Numbered from the stretch's first letter, positions 9,329-18,680 are shown. The stretch: 64,000 nucleotides of DNA from Rossellomorea marisflavi (GCF_022170785.1 NZ_CP081870.1:422001-486000), one strand, 5' to 3'. Numbers and translations are program-made. The notes: generated by a model not told the origin, from the letters alone.

Positions 9329-9676
9329 CTACTTGAGGACGGCCAGATAAAAGACGACCGGGAAGCCGATCAGAAAGATCCATCCGATCTGCTGCTTGTG
9401 GCGAAAAGGGACCTTCCGGACGACCCACGAAAGGATGTGGGCGGCCATGACGTAGAAGAAGACCCAAATAAGCTGGCTGACAACGAAAACGAAAAGGAAG
9501 GCGAGTATGGTTTCCGATTTCAATAGGAGTGAAACACCGAATCCGAAGGTCAGGACGAGGAATGTCAGACCTATCAGTATGTATGGGAGCCACCAGCTGC
9601 GGGTCTTCAGGGTGAGGAACACCCCGATCAAAACGTTCATGACCAAAATCATATTCACAAGAAATTCTTCATTCAT
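9329..9676 (-). CDS. Small four-helix membrane protein, unknown function
   Basis: A 115-residue, very hydrophobic protein with about four membrane segments (residues 4-22, 29-51, 56-80, 94-113) and short basic loops (KTRSWW, RKVPFRHKQQ). The ribosome site is weak (GTAGGTAG, eight bases away). I do not recognise a family. It converges on dgkB, and the two share a terminator. The hydrophobic periodicity and positive-inside loops argue that it is real. Confidence 0.55.
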   Translation of the reverse strand: MNEEFLVNMILVMNVLIGVFLTLKTRSWWLPYILIGLTFLVLTFGFGVSLLLKSETILAFLFVFVVSQLIWVFFYVMAAHILSWVVRKVPFRHKQQIGWIFLIGFPVVFYLAVLK

Positions 9677-9924
9677 AGTATCTACCTACTTTGTTCCGGC
9701 ACGATGCTGGTTTCTACCTACCACCTTTCCCCATGATCGACAAAGGTAAACGAGTCAGGAATTGACAGACTTTCCACTGAAAAGCCCGGGGGAAAGGGGG
9801 TTCATCGCCCTCATATTCTCGTAAATCCGGCTTCTGGTCAATAGGAATTGTTTCCTGACTAATACCTCGTGTGGTACAGTGGATGAAACAAGCACGACCT
9901 ATGAGCCATGAAAGGGTGAGGGCC

Positions 9925-10230
9925 ATGTATATCGTTCATTCAACATTCAATGTTCCGCCGGAAAAAGCCGATGAAGTCATCTCCATCTACCAAAAGCGTT
10001 CCGGACTGGTGGATCAGGCGGAAGGATTTCAGCGCTTCCTTCTTTTACAAAATGAGAAGAAGTCTGGGGAAATTACAGTACATATGGAGTGGGATACAAA
10101 GAAACATTTCATGACGTGGGTCCAGGGGGAAGATTTCAAGAGGATCCATGAGTTAGAGAAGAAATATCCGGATCAGGGGCTTGCAGCCATCGTTCCATCC
10201 ATTGATAAATTCAAGGTGGTGGCGTACTGA
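9925..10230 (+). CDS. Antibiotic biosynthesis monooxygenase (ABM) domain protein
   Basis: A 101-residue single-domain protein starting MYIVHSTFNVPPEKADEV. It has a ferredoxin-like ABM fold signature: VHSTF, a helix with ISIYQKRSG, EGFQRFLLLQNE, EITVHMEWDTKKHFMTWVQ and a helix ending in KRIHELEKKYP. The family includes HmoB/IsdG-type haem-degrading enzymes and quinol monooxygenases. The Asn/His that would support haem degradation is not clear. AGGGTGA precedes the ATG at 9925. It overlaps the next gene by one base. Confidence 0.75.
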   Translation: MYIVHSTFNVPPEKADEVISIYQKRSGLVDQAEGFQRFLLLQNEKKSGEITVHMEWDTKKHFMTWVQGEDFKRIHELEKKYPDQGLAAIVPSIDKFKVVAY

Positions 10231-10568
10231 TGGGGGACCAGCTCTTGATAGATACCGTCGTGGAAAAGCTATATAAGCGTTATCCGGACCTACAGGATCG
10301 CTTCGGTGAAGAAGGACGGAGAAAGTGCCGGGAAGACAATGTGCACCATTTCAACTATCTCCAGTCTGCTGCGGATGTGGAAGAAGAGAGAATCTTCGTC
10401 GACTATGCCATTTGGTTGAACAGCGTCCTGGTGAGCAGAGGCATGAAACCAGACCATCTGATCGATAATTTCGTCTGTATCCAGGAAGCGATCGAAGAAG
10501 GGGAGGGCGACAGCCGCTTCCCTTCCTATCTGCAGGCAGCCATCCGGTCCATCCGTCAGGGGGAATAG
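10230..10568 (+). CDS. Small helical protein of unknown function
   Basis: A 112-residue protein, cotranscribed and coupled with the ABM gene (the A of its ATG is the last base of the preceding stop). It is predicted to be all helical. The central part, DNVHHFNYLQSAADV, then VDYAIWLNSVLVSRG and PDHLIDNFVCIQEAI, resembles helical sensor modules found before B12-binding or STAS domains. This is pattern memory only. It has no membrane segment. The only cysteines are Cys33 and Cys83. Confidence 0.6.
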   Translation: MGDQLLIDTVVEKLYKRYPDLQDRFGEEGRRKCREDNVHHFNYLQSAADVEEERIFVDYAIWLNSVLVSRGMKPDHLIDNFVCIQEAIEEGEGDSRFPSYLQAAIRSIRQGE

Positions 10569-10648
10569 GCTGAAACCCCTTCCTGATTTCGTCCCGGGGA
10601 CGTGTTTATGGTACAATCATGGAATGAAATCTGAAAAGGAAGATCGAC

Positions 10649-12046
10649 ATGAAAAGAATAGCACCCATTACTAAAAATGAATATATCGAAGAAGCACATT
10701 TCGAGGATTTGACCCATGACGGCAATGGCGTAACCAAAGTGGAGGGGTTCCCCATTTTCGTTCCGGACGCCCTACCCGGCGAAACCGGTCGTGTCAAGGT
10801 CGTGAAGGTCGGTAAAGGCTTCGGCTTCGGGCGACTGGTTGAGAGACACAGTGACAGTCCCTTCAGGCAGGAGCCCCCGTGTCCGATCTACTCGGAATGT
10901 GGAGGATGTCAAATCCAGAATATGACGTATGAAGGGCAGCTTCAGGCAAAAGAAAAGAACGTCCGCGATGTGCTCGAGAGGATCGGGAAACTCCGTGATC
11001 TCCCTGTCCACCCCGTCCTCGGGATGGAAGAGCCGTGGCGCTACCGGAACAAGGCTCAGGTACCCGTTGGGCTTCAAGACGGCAGACTGGTGGCCGGATT
11101 CTACCAAAAGCGAAGCCATGAAATCATCGATATGGATCACTGTATCATCCAGTACGAGAAGAATGATGAAGTGATCCAGAAGGTGAAGGATCTATGCGCA
11201 GACCTCGGTATCCAGCCTTATAATGAACAGTCTCATAAGGGTGTCCTCCGCCACATCATGACGAGGACGGCATTCACCACGGGTGAAGTCATGGTGGTCA
11301 TTGTCACGCGGACCAAAGCCCTTCCCAATAAAGAGGAGCTGATCAAGGGGCTAACCCAGTCAATCAGCGGCCTGAAGTCCATCGTCCATAATGTGAATGG
11401 CAAAAGGACGAATGTGATCATGGGAGATGATACCCGGGTACTGTGGGGGGAAGAAGTCATTCACGACAGCATCGGGGATGTGAAGTTCGCCATATCGGCA
11501 CGGTCGTTCTATCAGGTGAATCCTGAGCAGACGAAGGTCCTTTACGATCAGGCCTTGGCATATGCCGACCTTCAGGGAGAAGAAACGGTCATTGATGCCT
11601 ACTGCGGAATCGGCACCATTTCACTATTCCTCGCGCAGAAGGCAAAGAAAGTATATGGAGTGGAAATCGTCCCTCAGGCCATCGAGGACGCCCGGAAGAA
11701 TGCGGCGTTGAACGGTATGGACAATGTAGAATTCGAGGCAGGACCCGCCGAAGTCGTCATTCCAGCCTGGTATGAGAAGGGCATCAAAGCCGATGTCCTT
11801 GTCGTGGACCCTCCACGTAAAGGCTGCGATGAAGCACTCTTGAACACCATTCTTTCCATGAAGCCGAAGAAGGTGGTCTACGTGTCCTGCAACCCCGCCA
11901 CCCTGGCAAGGGATCTGAAGATCCTTGAAGCAGGTGGCTACCGGACGAAAGAGGTGCAGCCTGTGGATATGTTCCCGCAAACGATGCACTGCGAAGCCGT
12001 CGCACGTATTGAATGGGAAGGGGACCCCCATGTATCTGACGATTGA
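10649..12046 (+). CDS. rlmCD: 23S rRNA (uracil-5-)-methyltransferase RlmCD
   Basis: A 465-residue SAM-dependent methyltransferase of the RumA/TrmA family, expected to methylate U747 and U1939 (E. coli numbering) of 23S rRNA. It has an N-terminal TRAM domain (residues about 10-65), Fe-S cysteines Cys78, Cys84, Cys87 ([10 protein letters not shown]) and a fourth in DMDHC. The Rossmann core has [12 protein letters not shown] and the catalytic segment is [20 protein letters not shown] lies before the ATG. It overlaps the next small gene by 17 bp. Confidence 0.94.
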   Translation: MKRIAPITKNEYIEEAHFEDLTHDGNGVTKVEGFPIFVPDALPGETGRVKVVKVGKGFGFGRLVERHSDSPFRQEPPCPIYSECGGCQIQNMTYEGQLQAKEKNVRDVLERIGKLRDLPVHPVLGMEEPWRYRNKAQVPVGLQDGRLVAGFYQKRSHEIIDMDHCIIQYEKNDEVIQKVKDLCADLGIQPYNEQSHKGVLRHIMTRTAFTTGEVMVVIVTRTKALPNKEELIKGLTQSISGLKSIVHNVNGKRTNVIMGDDTRVLWGEEVIHDSIGDVKFAISARSFYQVNPEQTKVLYDQALAYADLQGEETVIDAYCGIGTISLFLAQKAKKVYGVEIVPQAIEDARKNAALNGMDNVEFEAGPAEVVIPAWYEKGIKADVLVVDPPRKGCDEALLNTILSMKPKKVVYVSCNPATLARDLKILEAGGYRTKEVQPVDMFPQTMHCEAVARIEWEGDPHVSDD

Positions 12047-12260
12047 AGAAACAGCAGAGTATCTTTCCCTCCCAGTCGCCTATATCGAAAGCCTCATCCT
12101 TGAACGGAAGGTACGGGCTGTACATGATGGAGAGCGGTACTTGATCAATAAAGAGCAATTCACCCACCATCTTGAACAGATGGAGAAGATGAAGCGTCAG
12201 CTTGCCGAGTATTGGAATGAGCCGATACCGGAAGACCCTGATGTGAAAGACGAGGACTGA
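12030..12260 (+). CDS. Excisionase-type HTH protein
   Basis: A 76-residue protein with an excisionase/MerR-like winged [18 protein letters not shown], then [22 protein letters not shown]. An acidic tail ends [10 protein letters not shown]. It starts inside the end of rlmCD (17 bp overlap), just after GAAGGGGAC, so translation is probably coupled. There is no integrase or recombinase nearby, so despite the family name it is unlikely to be a phage excisionase. A housekeeping DNA-binding role is more plausible. Confidence 0.75.
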   Translation: MYLTIEETAEYLSLPVAYIESLILERKVRAVHDGERYLINKEQFTHHLEQMEKMKRQLAEYWNEPIPEDPDVKDED

Positions 12261-12286
12261 CAGGTCCTAAGATAGGAGCAGTGAAC

Positions 12287-12484
12287 ATGAACGGACAACA
12301 GCGTGTGAATATCAAACCGGGTATCGAAGTGGATATCGTCTTGAAGAAAGATCAGCGCTCCGGTGCGTTGACCAGGGGGATCGTCAAAGATATCTTGACC
12401 AACTCGCCTCAGCATCCGCACGGCATCAAGGTCCGCCTGCAAGACGGACAAGTGGGCCGCGTGAAACAGATCATAACGGAATAA
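12287..12484 (+). CDS. ywbE: YwbE family protein
   Basis: A 65-residue protein with the near-invariant YwbE sequence: NIKPGIEVDIVLKKDQRSG, GIVKDILTNS and HGIKVRLQDGQVGRVK. A small beta-rich fold (DUF2196) with unknown function, possibly nucleic-acid binding from its SH3/KOW-like look. The ATG at 12287 sits eight bases after AGGAG, better than the in-frame GTG at 12281. Last gene of the rlmCD transcription unit. Confidence 0.88.
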   Translation: MNGQQRVNIKPGIEVDIVLKKDQRSGALTRGIVKDILTNSPQHPHGIKVRLQDGQVGRVKQIITE

Positions 12485-12485
12485 A

Positions 12486-12520
12486 CAAAAGCGTCCTTCG
12501 TTTTGAAGGGCGCTTTTGCT
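12486..12520. terminator. Bidirectional terminator between ywbE and pxpC
   Basis: CAAAAGCG, CCTTC, loop GTTTT, GAAGG, CGCTTTTG. A/T tracts on both sides suit both convergent units. Confidence 0.85.
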
Positions 12521-12524
12521 GTCT

Positions 12525-13505
12525 TCACACGTATTTCAGGGAAATTCCCTGTCTGAGTTCTCTTAGCTGCCTTTCACGCTGGAGATACAGCCTCTGGGCT
12601 TCCTCGTGGGTGATGGGGGCAAATCTTAATTCATCGCCGGGCTTCGCCTGGGCGACCCGCGGCAAATCGATGGAAGCGACCTCGGCGATCCTTGGGTATC
12701 CCCCCGTGGTCTGCCGATCGGCAAGGAGGACGATCGGCTGGCCGTCAGGAGGTACTTGGATGGTCCCGGTTGTGACGGCTTCAGAAATCATATCCCGGTG
12801 AGTTTCGGTCTGAATGGCGGGTCCCGATAAGCGGCAGCCCATCCGGTCCGACCGGGGAGACACTGTGTAGGATTGATTGAAAAGTGCCTCCCGGCTTTCC
12901 TCTTGGAATTGGCCATGTTCATTTCCCGGCATGATGCGGATCGTCCGCGAACGAGAGTGGTCGATGAGCTGATGGGGGATAGACCAATCCGTCGTTGGGT
13001 TCCTGGTGAGCGCGTTCCCCATTTTTATGGAAAGACTTGATGGAGTCCCGACGGTCAGTCTGTCCCCTTTCTGCAAGGCCCTGCCCCTATAGCCCCCGAT
13101 CCCTGCCCGTAGGTAGGTACTCTTGCTGCCCATCACCTCGGGTACTTCAATCCCTCCTGCAACGGCCAGATAGGCACGGCAGCCTTCTTTCAGGATGCCG
13201 AACCCTAGGATGTCTCCCTCCTCTATTTTAAGCGGCTTCCAGAGCGGCTGTTGGACCCCGTTGATGGTCGGGGAGAGATCGGCACCGCAAATGGAGAGGA
13301 GGGTCTGCCCGTGGAAACGCAGGTGAGGTCCTGTAAGGGTGATTTCGATCAACGCTGAATCGATGTCGTTACCCGCCAATAAATTTGCCACTTTATGGGC
13401 CAAGGGATCAATGCTGCCGCTTACTGAAACGCCAAATTGCTGAAACCCTTCTCTCCCTATATCCTGTATGGTCGTCAGTAATCCGGGTTTTAAGACTTCA
13501 ATCAT
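12525..13505 (-). CDS. pxpC: 5-oxoprolinase subunit C (KipA/PxpC)
   Basis: A 326-residue biotin-dependent-carboxyltransferase-like protein (AHS2 domain), part of the ATP-dependent 5-oxoprolinase PxpABC that opens pyroglutamate to glutamate. Family features: IEVLKPGLLTTIQDIGR at the start, QQFGVSVSGSIDPLA and VPPDGQPIVLLADRQTTGGYP. The frame is open 29 codons further upstream, but the ATG at 13505 overlaps the pxpB stop as ATGA and follows GGAGG. B. subtilis KipA is the orthologue. Confidence 0.9.
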   Translation of the reverse strand: MIEVLKPGLLTTIQDIGREGFQQFGVSVSGSIDPLAHKVANLLAGNDIDSALIEITLTGPHLRFHGQTLLSICGADLSPTINGVQQPLWKPLKIEEGDILGFGILKEGCRAYLAVAGGIEVPEVMGSKSTYLRAGIGGYRGRALQKGDRLTVGTPSSLSIKMGNALTRNPTTDWSIPHQLIDHSRSRTIRIMPGNEHGQFQEESREALFNQSYTVSPRSDRMGCRLSGPAIQTETHRDMISEAVTTGTIQVPPDGQPIVLLADRQTTGGYPRIAEVASIDLPRVAQAKPGDELRFAPITHEEAQRLYLQRERQLRELRQGISLKYV

Positions 13506-14203
13506 CGGTTGGCCTCCATTTCTTTGTATTCTGCAGCGGTTATGGGTTTGAATCGAAGGCGGTCGCCTGCCTGTAACAAGCCGGGCGGACAAGCCTCAGT
13601 GTCGAACAGAGCGACGGGCGTCCGCCCGATCAGCTGCCAGCCGCCGGGGCTTTCCAGGGGATAGATGCCTGTCTGGCTTCCGGCGATGCCGACGGAGCCA
13701 CGCGGAACCTTGAGGCGCGGTTCCTTTCTTCGCGGAGTCGCGATTTCTTCAGGCATGCCGCCGAGATATGGAAACCCGGGGGAAAAACCAATCATATGAA
13801 TCAGGTAAGGAGAGGCGGAGTGCAACTCTATCACCTTTTCGGGAGTCAGGGCATTCCACTCTGCCACAGACTCCAAATCAGGCCCGAAGTCGCCCCCATA
13901 GCATACCGGTATCTCGATTGTCCTCGGCTCCTTATCGGTTTCAAGAGGTGTGGAAGAAAGGATCATATGTATTCTATTCATTGCTGTTTCGTAAGGGAGC
14001 CGGCCCGGATCGTCCAGATTCGTAGGGTCGTAGTGGAGTGTGACCGTGGTGAAGGCGGGTACGATATCAGTAATCCAGGAGAGATCTGCCCGTTCGATAG
14101 CAGAGCAGATGCTCCTGACCTTCACATGGGTAGCGTGATCGATTGAGGGACCGGCCTCGATGACGAGGGCATGATCTCCCAAGGGACGTAAGGAATAATC
14201 CAC
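13502..14203 (-). CDS. pxpB: 5-oxoprolinase subunit B (KipI/PxpB)
   Basis: A 233-residue AHS1-domain protein. Together with PxpC it forms part of 5-oxoprolinase. In B. subtilis the orthologue KipI also inhibits the sporulation kinase KinA. Hallmarks: LRPLGDHALVIEAG, SPYLIHMIGFSPGFPYLGG and VPRGSVGIAGSQTGIYP. The start is a GTG seven bases after AGGAGG; an ATG two bases upstream is out of frame. The lactam-hydrolase partner PxpA is not adjacent and is not in this window. Confidence 0.9.
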   Translation of the reverse strand: MDYSLRPLGDHALVIEAGPSIDHATHVKVRSICSAIERADLSWITDIVPAFTTVTLHYDPTNLDDPGRLPYETAMNRIHMILSSTPLETDKEPRTIEIPVCYGGDFGPDLESVAEWNALTPEKVIELHSASPYLIHMIGFSPGFPYLGGMPEEIATPRRKEPRLKVPRGSVGIAGSQTGIYPLESPGGWQLIGRTPVALFDTEACPPGLLQAGDRLRFKPITAAEYKEMEANR

Positions 14204-14513
14204 ATGTCATCCTCCTTTCTGTTTGAAAGTTTAAACTTATCTGACTCTCATTATAGTAGATTGGCCATTCATTTCAACGAAGAACGCCCGCGGGTTCCTT
14301 AGAAATGTGAATAATCCGAACTTTCCTTATAAAAGCGCCATCTTCATGCGACTTTGTGTTATTATTTAGTAATTCGAAATACTCGTATCGCAAGGGACGG
14401 CAATCTTTACCTATTTGGGTAAGGGGATATGCAGTAGTTTCTTTTACGGCAAAGGCCAGCCGCCCGGCGTAACGAAATCAGAATCAAGGTTGTTAGAAGA
14501 GAGGAGGGTTTCT
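14204..14513 (+). other. Divergent intergenic region with a possibly structured leader
   Basis: This lies between pxpB (leftward) and the MFS gene (rightward). The right half can form TTACC/GGTAA (about 14408-14422) and TTACG/CGTAA (14444-14448 with 14468-14472). I compared it by eye with the riboswitch classes I remember and it matches none convincingly. It may simply be untranslated leader. Confidence 0.35.
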
Positions 14514-15704
14514 ATGATCACTGCGAAAGATCCCCTATGGACACGATCTTTTGTGATGCTGATGGTAGGGAACCTGTTTGTATTCATGTCATTCCAGATG
14601 CTCATCCCGACGCTTCCGCCCTATATCAAATCAATCGGGGCCTCGGGTTTTGAAATCGGACTGGTCACAACATTATTTTCCCTAGGTGCGGTTCTCAGCC
14701 GGCCGTTCATCGGTTTCATGCTTGAGTATAAAGAAAGGAAGCCCCTTGTCTTGGGGGGAGCGGCCATGCTCCTTGCCATCACAATCATCTATCCCCTGTC
14801 GAGTGTCGTCCTGATCTTCCTGTTGTTCAGGTTCGTTCACGGTCTGGTGTGGGGATGGTCGACGACGGTCAACGGCACGGCGGCCGTGGATGTGGTCCCG
14901 AAATCAAGGCTTGGTGAGGGGATGGGCTATTACGGACTGTCGATCACGATAGGCATGATCATCGCCCCGAGTCTTGGAATCTATCTTTACCAGGTTACGA
15001 CCTTCACGAATCTGATCATCACCTCCGGCATACTGGGGCTCATTGCGGTTCTCCTGCTTGCGATTGTGCGCTATCAGACCCCGAAGGTCGTCAAGGAGAC
15101 GAAAAAAGAGAACTTGACCTTTTCATACCGGGATTCCCTTATTGAGAAGTCGAGCTGGTTCCCGGCCTTCATTACGATTGTCATCACCTTCGGCTACGGC
15201 ACGATCGTAACATTCATCGTGATATTCGGAGACGAACGGGGCATCGATCATATCTTCCTGTTCTACCTCTTCAATGCCATCCTGGCGTCGCTCTCTAGGC
15301 CGATTGCGGGGAAATGGTTTGATCAGAGGGGGCCGAAGGGGCTTGTTCTGTTCTGCATCGCCGTGACGTTCATCGGAATGTGGGTGCTCTCCTATGCCCA
15401 TTCGGATGTCATGATCTCCATTGCAGGCGTTTTATTCGGAATCGGTTTCGGCTCCTTGATTCCGACGCTTCAATCCTGGACCCTTTCGTTGACGCCGGAG
15501 CACAGGCGAGGTGTCGCAAATGGAATGTTCTTCTCATCCATCGATCTTGGAATCGGGCTGAGTGGGCTGGTATTCGGTGTATTGGCACAGTATATCGAGA
15601 TCGGGATCTTGTTCCAGATCTCAAGCATTTTCCTGTTGGCTGCCTTTTTTATCGCGATTTTCCACGGGAGGAAGAAGAAATTGGTGCATCAGGCGGCCTC
15701 GTAG
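14514..15704 (+). CDS. MFS transporter (12 TM type)
   Basis: A 396-residue major facilitator protein with about 12 membrane segments. The cytoplasmic loop 2-3 motif is degenerate (RPFIGFMLEYKERKP). A motif-C-like stretch lies in helix 5 (GMIIAPSLGIYLYQ). The frame is open upstream, but AGAGGAGGG lies shortly before the ATG at 14514. Substrate unknown; a drug or sugar exporter is typical for such single-gene units. No regulator is adjacent. Confidence 0.85.
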   Translation: MITAKDPLWTRSFVMLMVGNLFVFMSFQMLIPTLPPYIKSIGASGFEIGLVTTLFSLGAVLSRPFIGFMLEYKERKPLVLGGAAMLLAITIIYPLSSVVLIFLLFRFVHGLVWGWSTTVNGTAAVDVVPKSRLGEGMGYYGLSITIGMIIAPSLGIYLYQVTTFTNLIITSGILGLIAVLLLAIVRYQTPKVVKETKKENLTFSYRDSLIEKSSWFPAFITIVITFGYGTIVTFIVIFGDERGIDHIFLFYLFNAILASLSRPIAGKWFDQRGPKGLVLFCIAVTFIGMWVLSYAHSDVMISIAGVLFGIGFGSLIPTLQSWTLSLTPEHRRGVANGMFFSSIDLGIGLSGLVFGVLAQYIEIGILFQISSIFLLAAFFIAIFHGRKKKLVHQAAS

Positions 15705-15735
15705 TTTACGGGTAGCGCGACAGTGGTATGATGAT

Positions 15736-15792
15736 AGGACTATCCCTTTTCGATGCGGCGATGCCGCCATTGGAAGTGGATAGTCCTTTGTT
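15736..15792 (+). terminator. Likely terminator after MFS gene
   Basis: AGGACTATCC pairs with GGATAGTCCT, with an inner GCGGC/GCCGC hairpin, then TTGTTCT. The T run is poor. Confidence 0.55.
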
Positions 15793-15941
15793 CTGTAATG
15801 AATGAAGGTCTATGCGACCATGGTACAAAGGACCATTCGCAAAATGAAAAGGAAATGACATTTTATCACGGTGAAATTCTGTTAGAATGATAGAAATAGA
15901 TCAGTCTGCGGATGTTGGTTCCGCATTTAACGGAGGATATT

Positions 15942-18680
15942 ATGACAGAAGAAAAACTGCTAATGGAAAAAACATTCCATGAAACATTCACAGGGGACAT
16001 CGGAAGGAATCTTCATCCCATCGAGGTCCTGGGTGCTGCCTTCGTCGAAGAACAGAAGAATGAGCCTTATGACCTGACCGATATCCGTTTTGCACAAGGG
16101 GAAGTCTACTTCCACTGCAAGGATTATGAAGCGGCCATCTTTAAGTGGGAAAACGTACAGAACGAGCGTGAGCCTTGGGCAAAGAAGAATATTGCCGATG
16201 CTTATTATGAGCTCGGGATGCTTTCTTCCGCCGAAGATGTATATACGGCCATCCAAACCGAAGGAGTCGTACTGACGATGGAGGTATCCCTGCAATTATT
16301 CTCCCTTTATATTGAACGGGAGAAGATTCAGGAAGCATACCGTGTCATCGAGAAGGCACTCGGCATCGATCCGGACTATCCAAATGTCTCCTCGATCGCC
16401 CGTGCATTCTACGAGGGCCAGCAGGATTGGAATAATGCCATCGAGCTTGCAGTGAGGGAAGCGCTCCGCACGAAGGACGGCAAATGGTTTTCCGTTCTAG
16501 AGGAATACGCGGTCAAAGGGTATACCACATCGTTTGCCCCTGCGTACTTCCACGACCTCCTCATCGCTTCCTATGAGAGCGATTCAAGGCAGTTCCGGGG
16601 ACTTGTCGCAGCGTTCTGGAACAGCTACAAGGTGGAACCTGCACTGCATATCGAGTGGATGCAGACGATCAATACCATTTTTGAATACGTGCAGATCGAG
16701 AACCATGAATCGTGGGATGATATCCTTTCCCTTTATAAGGAATCCTTCAACGGCTTCATGGAGAGCGGTCATCTGATCCATGATCTGCAGCCCTTCATGC
16801 CCGGTCTTGTGACAAACTGGCTCAAAGTGAGCCGTGCGGGATCGTCCTTGCTTGCGGCTTCTGCCGTGCTTGCATGGAACGATGTGTTCTCATATTCCCT
16901 TGAGCCTGGGGTTGCGGAAGAAGCCGAGGCGCTGCTCATCGAGTCGGCAGAAGATGCCCGCTTCGAGGATGTCCTCCTCTTCCTTAACCGGATCATGGCT
17001 TGGTCCGAATCGAATCGTGTACCTGTAGGCTATAAGACAAAATGGATCTCCGAGCAGCTGATGGATTATAGCAGGAACCATATCGTCGTCGCAGGAAGTG
17101 TTTCAAGCGGGAAGTCTTCCTTCGTGCAGTCTGTCCTCGGTGAGAGTATCGGGGAATCAGAAGGCTCGACGGTGGTCTACACCTATCATGATCAGCCTGT
17201 CGAAGTAAGTGAAATCCATGGAGAAGGCGTTCGCCGCGTGGAGAGCATCGCTGATTTTGAAGAGGTGATGCACAGGGAAGCGTTTGTTGAGTACAAGATC
17301 CCTTCAGACTTCCTGAAGAAAAACAGTGCCGTCCTTATTGATGTCCAGGCCGGACAAAGGCATCAGGATGATCTTGCTTCGTTCTATCCTGTGGCAGACG
17401 GTCTGCTGTATGTACTGAATGCCGAGGCGCCGTTCAATGCAGAGGATCGTCAAGTGCTGCGCAGGCTGCAGGAAATCGATCAGCCCGTCAAGATCAACTT
17501 CCTGTTGAATAAAATGGATAAGGTGGGAGTACATCCGGATGATGTGATCGAATCCGTGGAACGGAAGGCGAAGGAGTGGTTCCCAGAAGCGGAAGTGCTG
17601 CCGTATTCGTCCCTTGAGGCCGTTTCCATCCAGCGTACAGGTGTAGAAGCATTCATGACCCGCCATTATGATATGAGTCCTGCGTATATCAAAGCAGAGA
17701 GAGGGACGAAGCTCTTCTACCTCGTGCGTAAAACCTTGAAGGATCTGTATTCGATCCGTAAGAATAAAGAAATCGCCTTGAAAGAAAGTATTGCGAAAAA
17801 TGAAGACATCCTGTCACGACTGAGTGGATTCCACAATCATCTCGGTGATATGCAGGGAGAGAAGATCGCCCTGATCAAAGATTCCTTCCACGAGCGCAAA
17901 GAAGCGGTCAAAAAGGAAATCAGGACGGAAATCCCGAATATCCTGCATAAATGCTCCGAGCTGATCAACGAGGAAAGTGACTATAAGAATATCCATACCG
18001 AGCTCAATGAAGCGATGAATACAAGGATACAGGAATATCTCCAGAACGACCTCATGCCGAGATACCTCGATTCCCTTCAGGAATGGCTGGCAGCTTCGAA
18101 GCATGAACTGCAGGAAAGCCAGGAGTATCTCTACGAAATGAGTTCGACCTTCAATGGTCTGTTCGGGGAAGAGCGCGTCGTCCTTCAATGTGATGATCAG
18201 GTGCTCGACGACTGGAGACGGGATGTAAGCCGCATGGGGACGAGGGCACAGATCGATAAGGAGAATATCCTCCTCCGCTTCAAGCCTGCCCAGTTCCTGT
18301 TGAAGAGTGCCGGGAAGCTCTTGGGCGTGCTGCCTCAGAACAAGACGCTGCTATATAATCAGTACAAACGATACCTGGAGAATGAGGACTACGGGGATAT
18401 TACAGAATCCGTAGTGACGAAATTCTTCCTACAGTTCGATCTATTCGAGAAATCGTTGGAACAGGATATCCGCTCCTTCTATGCACAACCTTTCCACCAG
18501 CTCTCTTTGACCATCAAAGGGACAGAAGGGGAAATCATGGAGGACAAGGAACTTCTGAGTGAAATAAAGGCGGATCCCGAAAGATATTTCGACCCGATCA
18601 CATTATTCGAAGTGAAACTTCTGCAATATGAATATATGATGAAGGCAAGCTATCAGCCTTCTCAAAAGTATTCTCGATAA
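15942..18680 (+). CDS. TPR-dynamin-family large GTPase
   Basis: A 912-residue protein. Residues about 30-180 hold TPR-like helical repeats (FHCKDYEAAIFKWENV and ADAYYELGMLSSAEDVYTAI). A middle helical region follows, then a dynamin-type GTPase domain. Its P-loop is GSVSSGKSS at residues 385-393, its G3-like motif DVQAGQ, and its NKMD G4 motif lies near residue 525. The C-terminal 300 residues are charged and helical with coiled-coil character, as in stalks of bacterial dynamins. No transmembrane helix is obvious. CGGAGG precedes the ATG. A membrane-remodelling or stress role is typical of the family but unproven here. Confidence 0.8.
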   Translation: MTEEKLLMEKTFHETFTGDIGRNLHPIEVLGAAFVEEQKNEPYDLTDIRFAQGEVYFHCKDYEAAIFKWENVQNEREPWAKKNIADAYYELGMLSSAEDVYTAIQTEGVVLTMEVSLQLFSLYIEREKIQEAYRVIEKALGIDPDYPNVSSIARAFYEGQQDWNNAIELAVREALRTKDGKWFSVLEEYAVKGYTTSFAPAYFHDLLIASYESDSRQFRGLVAAFWNSYKVEPALHIEWMQTINTIFEYVQIENHESWDDILSLYKESFNGFMESGHLIHDLQPFMPGLVTNWLKVSRAGSSLLAASAVLAWNDVFSYSLEPGVAEEAEALLIESAEDARFEDVLLFLNRIMAWSESNRVPVGYKTKWISEQLMDYSRNHIVVAGSVSSGKSSFVQSVLGESIGESEGSTVVYTYHDQPVEVSEIHGEGVRRVESIADFEEVMHREAFVEYKIPSDFLKKNSAVLIDVQAGQRHQDDLASFYPVADGLLYVLNAEAPFNAEDRQVLRRLQEIDQPVKINFLLNKMDKVGVHPDDVIESVERKAKEWFPEAEVLPYSSLEAVSIQRTGVEAFMTRHYDMSPAYIKAERGTKLFYLVRKTLKDLYSIRKNKEIALKESIAKNEDILSRLSGFHNHLGDMQGEKIALIKDSFHERKEAVKKEIRTEIPNILHKCSELINEESDYKNIHTELNEAMNTRIQEYLQNDLMPRYLDSLQEWLAASKHELQESQEYLYEMSSTFNGLFGEERVVLQCDDQVLDDWRRDVSRMGTRAQIDKENILLRFKPAQFLLKSAGKLLGVLPQNKTLLYNQYKRYLENEDYGDITESVVTKFFLQFDLFEKSLEQDIRSFYAQPFHQLSLTIKGTEGEIMEDKELLSEIKADPERYFDPITLFEVKLLQYEYMMKASYQPSQKYSR

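Noticed and set aside
12030-12260. Phage or integrative element marked by an excisionase gene
   Set aside because: No integrase, attachment site or other phage gene nearby; it is coupled to rlmCD and ywbE, a housekeeping context.
14385-14513. Cyclic-di-GMP (GEMM) or ZTP riboswitch before the MFS gene
   Set aside because: Some short blocks look similar, but the required order of conserved segments and tetraloop is missing. Kept only as an unassigned leader.
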